Assembly: GCF_004117835.1 (NCBI RefSeq)
Contig: NZ_SDSC01000008.1
Span: forward strand, 16,132-80,131
Source of the DNA: Macrococcus sp. DPC7161
Lineage (GTDB): Bacteria > Bacillota > Bacilli > Staphylococcales > Staphylococcaceae
Length of the DNA stretch: 64,000 bases
Reading direction: 5' to 3'
In this document: one piece after another, positions 59,976 to 64,000 of the stretch
How the letters are laid out: every line of letters starts with the position of its first letter
Numbering within the stretch: position 1 is the first letter of the stretch
The notes under the pieces: generated by a model
Database searches by the model: none
The model's input: the letters and a program-made list of their open reading frames with translations, nothing else
What the model was told of the DNA's origin: nothing
Position numbers and translations under genes: made by a program

Positions 59976-60575
59976 CTATAACTTCGCTATAACCCCTTGA
60001 ACGACTCTACACTTGCCATTATGTTTATCTCCTTCATAACGGATGACCTCACGTTCTGCGAGATCAATGATTGATACGTCATTTCCTAGGCAATAATTTT
60101 TCACCGCTTCTACATCATAAAGCATTGCAACATCTTTCGGTCCACCTGTGCCATAGTCTATTTGTGCTTTAGCGTATACTTCAAACACGATACGACCACC
60201 TGGTTTTACCGATTGAATCAAGTTATTAAACAAAGTCTCTTGATCCTCTTCTACTACATGCCCGAATATCATAACAGCTGCATCAAATTGTTGTCGTTCA
60301 ACCGCTTCTACTTTCGTTAAATCTTTCAAAACAGTCGCCACTTTTACACCATATTTCTCAGCAAGTAATTCAGTTTTCTTTAATCCTTCCACAGCGTAAT
60401 CATATGCTGTCACATCATAACCAAGACGTGCCAAGTATACAGCATTACGGCCCTCTCCTTCAGCAAAGCAACCAATCTTACCACTGCCACTTTCAAACTG
60501 TTCTTTCACAAATTCATTCGCTTCTTCGCCATACAAATAACCATCTGCTTTAAACTTCTTATCCCAATGATTCAT
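59976..60575 (-). CDS. Class I SAM-dependent methyltransferase
   Basis: 199 residues. Motif I is IGCFAEGEGRNAVYLARLGY, then DVTAYDYAVEGLKK. The start NHWDKKFKADGYLYGEEANE is typical of thiopurine/tellurite methyltransferase-like proteins. AAAGGGG precedes the ATG at 60575. It follows the membrane protein gene by 16 bp. Target unknown. Confidence 0.88.
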   Translation of the reverse strand: MNHWDKKFKADGYLYGEEANEFVKEQFESGSGKIGCFAEGEGRNAVYLARLGYDVTAYDYAVEGLKKTELLAEKYGVKVATVLKDLTKVEAVERQQFDAAVMIFGHVVEEDQETLFNNLIQSVKPGGRIVFEVYAKAQIDYGTGGPKDVAMLYDVEAVKNYCLGNDVSIIDLAEREVIRYEGDKHNGKCRVVQGVIAKL

Positions 60576-60591
60576 AAAATGCCCCTTTGCT

Positions 60592-61269
60592 TTATTTTTT
60601 GTTTGCATCTTTTAACTGAACTTCATAAATAACACCATAAATAGCATCAACAATTAATGCTGCGAATAACACGGTGCATAATAAGGCTAACAGTAATCCA
60701 AATAATGCCTCTAACAATCCCATATATAAAAAATAGCATGCTAGCATAACTAAAATTACACACGCTAAAATACTGAAATGACGATTGATGTGAAATCCAT
60801 CTTTCTTCTCATATACCCTTTTCGAACAATTATTTTTCACATATATACGCCAAAAATAAATCATCGAAATGACAAAGATGAAACTCATCATACCCACAAA
60901 CATCACTAAATGCTTATTTTGAAATGATAAATAAGTTTCACTACGAAATCCTGAAAGAAACATCAAAAGTGCCATAAAATCAATTGAGAATAAAATCATC
61001 ATCACTTGCATTGTAACAAGCACCATCGACAAAACTCGATAACGTTGGTTGATTGTTTTCATATAATGATATGCAAGACATAACATACAAAAAATAATAT
61101 TAACGATAAACACAGACTTCATTACTGCATTATCAAAATATGCGTTTATAATAACCAAGTAAATCAAACTGAATATTAAATTAATCCAAGCAATACCCAA
61201 ATTACGAATATCGGAAGGCCCAGCTAGGAAGCTGATGTAATATCGATTGTTTCGAATCAACTTATTCAC
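60592..61269 (-). CDS. Membrane protein, unknown
   Basis: 225 residues with six or seven membrane segments, starting after about 25 residues. The middle has a basic loop (VKNNCSKRVYEKKDGFHINR). No family recognised. GGAG precedes the ATG. It is in one operon with the methyltransferase. Confidence 0.65.
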   Translation of the reverse strand: MNKLIRNNRYYISFLAGPSDIRNLGIAWINLIFSLIYLVIINAYFDNAVMKSVFIVNIIFCMLCLAYHYMKTINQRYRVLSMVLVTMQVMMILFSIDFMALLMFLSGFRSETYLSFQNKHLVMFVGMMSFIFVISMIYFWRIYVKNNCSKRVYEKKDGFHINRHFSILACVILVMLACYFLYMGLLEALFGLLLALLCTVLFAALIVDAIYGVIYEVQLKDANKK

Positions 61270-61395
61270 TTCTCCTTTTATATTAAAAATTAAAAGTCAC
61301 GACCTGATTACTTGCAATAGACCCAGCTATAGATTTCCTAACAACACCTTGTATAGTGCTATTGCAATCTTTTTCTTATAAGTTGATTTCTTTCA

Positions 61396-61860
61396 TTAAT
61401 ATATATTTACTTCTTTATTTCCATTAACCCAATCACTAACAAATTCTTTGTGTGGTGGGTTGATAACGATATCTTTCATCTCTTCACGAGATACAAATTT
61501 CAATTGTCTAGACTCATCAGATATCGTCAATTCACCACTAAATTGGTTGGTATAAAAAATAATAGAAACTGAATAAACTTCATCACCATTAGGATATGTC
61601 ACAATATAGTTTTCACCAGAATAAATACCAAACAAATCTACCTGTTTTGGAATTAAACCTGTCTCTTCTGTTACTTCTCGTATTGCAGCATCTTTTACCT
61701 TTTCTCCGATTTCAATCAATCCGCCTGGGATTCCCCATAGTCCGTTATCCACTCTTTGCTCTAATAGAATCTTTTCATTTTGTTCAATAATTACTCCTGC
61801 ACCAATCACAATTAAACAATCATGGCCAACACGTTGTCTCATCCTTTGTATATAATTCAT
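61396..61860 (-). CDS. Nudix hydrolase
   Basis: 154 residues. The Nudix box is GGLIEIGEKVKDAAIREVTE, then ETG. The first strand is LIVIGAGVIIEQNEKILLEQ. The late SRQLKFVSREEMKDI is typical of ADP-ribose or nucleotide-sugar hydrolases. Substrate unknown. Gaps 61270-61395 and 61861-62023 contain nothing recognised. Confidence 0.9.
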   Translation of the reverse strand: MNYIQRMRQRVGHDCLIVIGAGVIIEQNEKILLEQRVDNGLWGIPGGLIEIGEKVKDAAIREVTEETGLIPKQVDLFGIYSGENYIVTYPNGDEVYSVSIIFYTNQFSGELTISDESRQLKFVSREEMKDIVINPPHKEFVSDWVNGNKEVNIY

Positions 61861-62023
61861 AATCCACCTACAATTTAATAATTAATATTTTTAAGATTAT
61901 ACTTGAAGTGTGAAATTTTTATCTTAATTCCTTATATTAAATTTTCTAGAAGTATCAATTACATAAATAACCTATACTTAATGCATCACTTATACACACT
62001 AGTTATTATATTTTAGTACACAA

Positions 62024-63217
62024 TCATAAACCTAACATTGCTTTAGCCTTCTCCATTAATACGTCTCTTTTTAAGTCTTCAGTAGTCCATTGAACTTCTA
62101 TATCTGGTTTAATGCCCACTAGTGCCATTGACTCCCCAAAATCCAAACCGTTATATCTTGAATACGGATTTAACAAATCAAATTGCTCATTTAAATATAA
62201 ATAACCACAATTCGCATAATCGTTCATACCTTTAGTTGCGCGTCCAATTACAGTTACAAATGGACTTTCTTTAACGGTCGACACAAAGTTATCTCCAGAA
62301 CTTCCACATCTTTCATTTGCCAATACGATGACTTGAATATCTTTTGCAATACCATCCAATACAATTGGGTCATTATCATCACTAAATCTCACAAGCCCTT
62401 CACCATAGTGCGCTTTCATTCTATCACGATATGCTTTGAACGCTTCTTTTGTTTCCCCTTCATCCATGACCGCTAAATCTTTATCTACTTTTTGTATCAT
62501 TTGCTCACAATATTTCTTTGTATAGTTAAACGTTAAGCCGTATGGATAATCAATCTTATAGTTTGGTGGAAAGATATATTCTAGTAAAGGAAAATAGGCA
62601 AAATCACTGCCACCACGGTTATCTCTAGCATCTATAATAAATTTTTTTGATGTTTTTAATAAATCATGGTTTTCTTTAATTAATTCATGCAGCGCATTCA
62701 CATTTCTAAAATCCGGAAGCCTAATGAAACAATAGTCATTTCGGTCCTCTATAATATAATCTTGATCATATAGTTCTTTCTCTGTGTCTATAAATACTGT
62801 CTTTTCTTCCCCAGATTTCAAAGTGACTGTCTTATATTTACGAAATACATTATGCCATTCATATCTTTCCGGTCTAGGATCAAACAACAAATGGGGATCC
62901 CGTTTAATAATTTCTGAAATTGTATATGCTCCAACTTTAATAATTTCAGCTCCATTACTGATTTCCGGATGAATTGATTTCTCCACAAATAATCGATTAT
63001 CAATATTTTTACATAAAATAGACACCTTTGTTTTATTGAGTTTATCAATTACTCTTAAATGTGGATCATGTAACTTGTTCAGCTGAGCCGTTACATCTAT
63101 AAAAAAATCTTCAACATTACTAAAATCCAATTGATTTATAATATCTTTCTTATCCTCATAAGCAACATACTCTTCTTTTAAATACTGCTCCAAAAGTTTC
63201 AATTCCTCTGTAAACAT
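62024..63217 (-). CDS. S41-family peptidase
   Basis: 397 residues. The S41 (tail-specific protease/tricorn) core is seen in KFIIDARDNRGGSDFAYFPL and the nucleophile region ANERCGSSGDNFVSTVKES, with the Ser in GSSGD. The N-terminal 200 residues form the usual helical and bridge domain. No signal peptide and no obvious PDZ. Likely cytoplasmic. GGGGG precedes the ATG. Confidence 0.85.
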   Translation of the reverse strand: MFTEELKLLEQYLKEEYVAYEDKKDIINQLDFSNVEDFFIDVTAQLNKLHDPHLRVIDKLNKTKVSILCKNIDNRLFVEKSIHPEISNGAEIIKVGAYTISEIIKRDPHLLFDPRPERYEWHNVFRKYKTVTLKSGEEKTVFIDTEKELYDQDYIIEDRNDYCFIRLPDFRNVNALHELIKENHDLLKTSKKFIIDARDNRGGSDFAYFPLLEYIFPPNYKIDYPYGLTFNYTKKYCEQMIQKVDKDLAVMDEGETKEAFKAYRDRMKAHYGEGLVRFSDDNDPIVLDGIAKDIQVIVLANERCGSSGDNFVSTVKESPFVTVIGRATKGMNDYANCGYLYLNEQFDLLNPYSRYNGLDFGESMALVGIKPDIEVQWTTEDLKRDVLMEKAKAMLGL

Positions 63218-63486
63218 CTCATATCCCCCTTAATGATAAAACGTTTAAAATACAGAATATTCAAATATTAGTATACTATATAATCTTAAATTATTTTTAA
63301 ATTAAAAAATAGGTCTCTAAAAATATTTTGGATTGGATTCTTTACCAGAGTTGTTTCAATAAAGTTCAAATCATTGTTTCCCTCACTACTTTAATAGCTA
63401 ATTCCAAATACATCGATTACAATATAAACGTAATATCAATAACTGCTAGGACTAAGTATAGTTTTAGCATTTCAGGAGATGAATTT

Positions 63487-63858
63487 ATGGATAAATTAAA
63501 TCAAGTTATGATTTATGTTGATGATTTAGAAAGTGCGGTAAAATTTTGGACTGAAACGTTAGAGTTTGTGATCGTTCAAGAAATGGAGTTACCTGAGAAT
63601 TATAAAGCATTTGAAATCGCGCCTAATGTGAATGTTGAAACGTCTCTTACTTTATTTGATAAAGCATTCATTAAGAAGTACAGCCCAGAAGTAACACTTG
63701 GCACACCTTCTTTAATGTTTAAAGCATCTAACTTTGATGCATTATATGAGAAACTTAAAGCATTAAACTTAACAGGTCACGATATTGTAGATATGGGTGG
63801 CGTACGTGTATTTAACTTCCAAGATGGTCAAGGAAATTTCTTTGCTGTAAGCGAATAA
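63487..63858 (+). CDS. VOC family protein
   Basis: 123 residues. LNQVMIYVDDLESAVKFWTE at the start and FNFQDGQGNFFAVSE at the end. CAGGAGATG precedes the ATG at 63487; the much longer frame starting at 63328 has no ribosome-binding site and is rejected. The gap 63218-63486 shows no gene. An IS element begins about 14 bp after its stop, inside what looks like its terminator. Confidence 0.85.
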   Translation: MDKLNQVMIYVDDLESAVKFWTETLEFVIVQEMELPENYKAFEIAPNVNVETSLTLFDKAFIKKYSPEVTLGTPSLMFKASNFDALYEKLKALNLTGHDIVDMGGVRVFNFQDGQGNFFAVSE

Positions 63859-63880
63859 AACAAAAGCCGACTGTGAAGTG

Positions 63881-63920
63881 CACCCCTAAAGTTGAACCTT
63901 AAAATTCAACTTTAGGGGTG
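63881..63920 (+). promoter_or_regulatory. IS-end hairpin that occludes the OrfA ribosome-binding site
   Basis: CACCCCTAAAGTTGAA pairs perfectly with TTCAACTTTAGGGGTG. The 3' arm contains the AGGGGTG that serves OrfA, so transcripts entering from outside would hide it. Confidence 0.55.
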
Positions 63921-63926
63921 TTTATT

Positions 63927-64000
63927 TTGAATAAAAAGCATGAACTTGATTTTAAATTAAGACTTATTAAAGAATATAAAGATGGAAATAATGGCTATGA
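63927..64000 (+). CDS. IS3-family transposase OrfA, 5' part
   Basis: An HTH-type N-terminus (NKKHELDFKLRLIKEYKDG) begins at TTG 63927, about 7 bp after AGGGGTG, and continues beyond the window. GTG at 63918 is a less likely start. Confidence 0.75.
   Translation, partial: MNKKHELDFKLRLIKEYKDGNNGY

Larger units (their letters stand above)
63872..64000 (+). mobile_element. IS3-family insertion sequence, left end (runs off window)
   Basis: The end TGTGAAGTGCACCCCTAAAG and the OrfA start KHELDFKLRLIKEYKDG are typical of IS3-family (IS150-like) elements. Perfect 16-bp inverted arms (63881-63896 and 63905-63920) form a hairpin. Confidence 0.75.

Noticed and set aside
63328..63486. N-terminal extension of the last VOC gene
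   Set aside because: The proper ribosome-binding site and family start are at 63487.

Overview
This is a low-GC Gram-positive chromosome segment from the family Staphylococcaceae. The grounds are a FosB-type gene, an IsaA/SceD-type transglycosylase with a WalR-like box, an FdhA/DUF1641 pair, an argS gene behind a T-box, a SprF-like antitoxin RNA, and strong AGGAGG ribosome-binding sites throughout. A Mammaliicoccus or neighbouring genus fits best, but the genus cannot be fixed from this window. No rRNA, tRNA, CRISPR array or intact prophage is visible.

Layout. 1-16 kb holds housekeeping and envelope genes: an ECF sigma/anti-sigma pair, two DUF3147 membrane proteins behind paired TTGTGA-N6-TCACAA sites, argS with a T-box, a quinone oxidoreductase broken by a frameshift, an ABC exporter with an SDR, a LOG protein, a Nudix hydrolase, a threonine-aldolase-like enzyme, a stand-alone TipAS protein and a penicillin-binding-type serine hydrolase. 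16-28 kb holds isaA/sceD-like, a divergent LLM monooxygenase/ring-cleaving dioxygenase pair with a QsrR-like box, sulP-uspA, an XRE-DUF3278-DUF3278 module, an MFS exporter, msrA, brnQ and a DHFR-like reductase.

28-38 kb is an accessory, decaying zone. It has a RelE/Phd-type toxin-antitoxin pair, PadR/DUF1129, DUF3784, an AraC regulator with a beta-sandwich tail, a SprF-like RNA whose toxin is reduced to a tail, a LysM remnant, a fosB-like gene stopped by one nonsense codon, several acetyltransferases, a SAM-I riboswitch in front of an unrecognised 83-residue protein, and an ABC fragment fused to a truncated MerR gene.

38-54 kb holds a second LLM monooxygenase next to an HxlR regulator and a perfect GTATA-N5-TATAC site, thiol/redox enzymes, a secreted protein made of six Ig-like repeats, an IS1182-type transposase fragment, a DUF4004-bactofilin operon, MarR with two tandem SDRs, a secreted protein of unknown role, and fdhA-DUF1641. 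54.5-64 kb is again accessory. An MFS gene and remnants lie between duplicated copies of the DUF1641 3' end. After it come a VOC protein, an AbrB/Doc-type toxin-antitoxin pair, GNAT, HAD, methyltransferase, Nudix and S41 peptidase genes, a VOC gene, and the left end of an IS3-family element cut by the window edge.

The recurring theme is redox and electrophile handling (LLM/FMN enzymes, dioxygenase, quinone reductases, DsbA, MsrA, QsrR-like and Rex/Crp-like sites) mixed with gene decay. The most unusual structural signals are a 41-bp-period hairpin repeat at three intergenic sites, the SAM riboswitch with an orphan ORF, the orphan SprF-like RNA and the repeated DUF1641 3' end.
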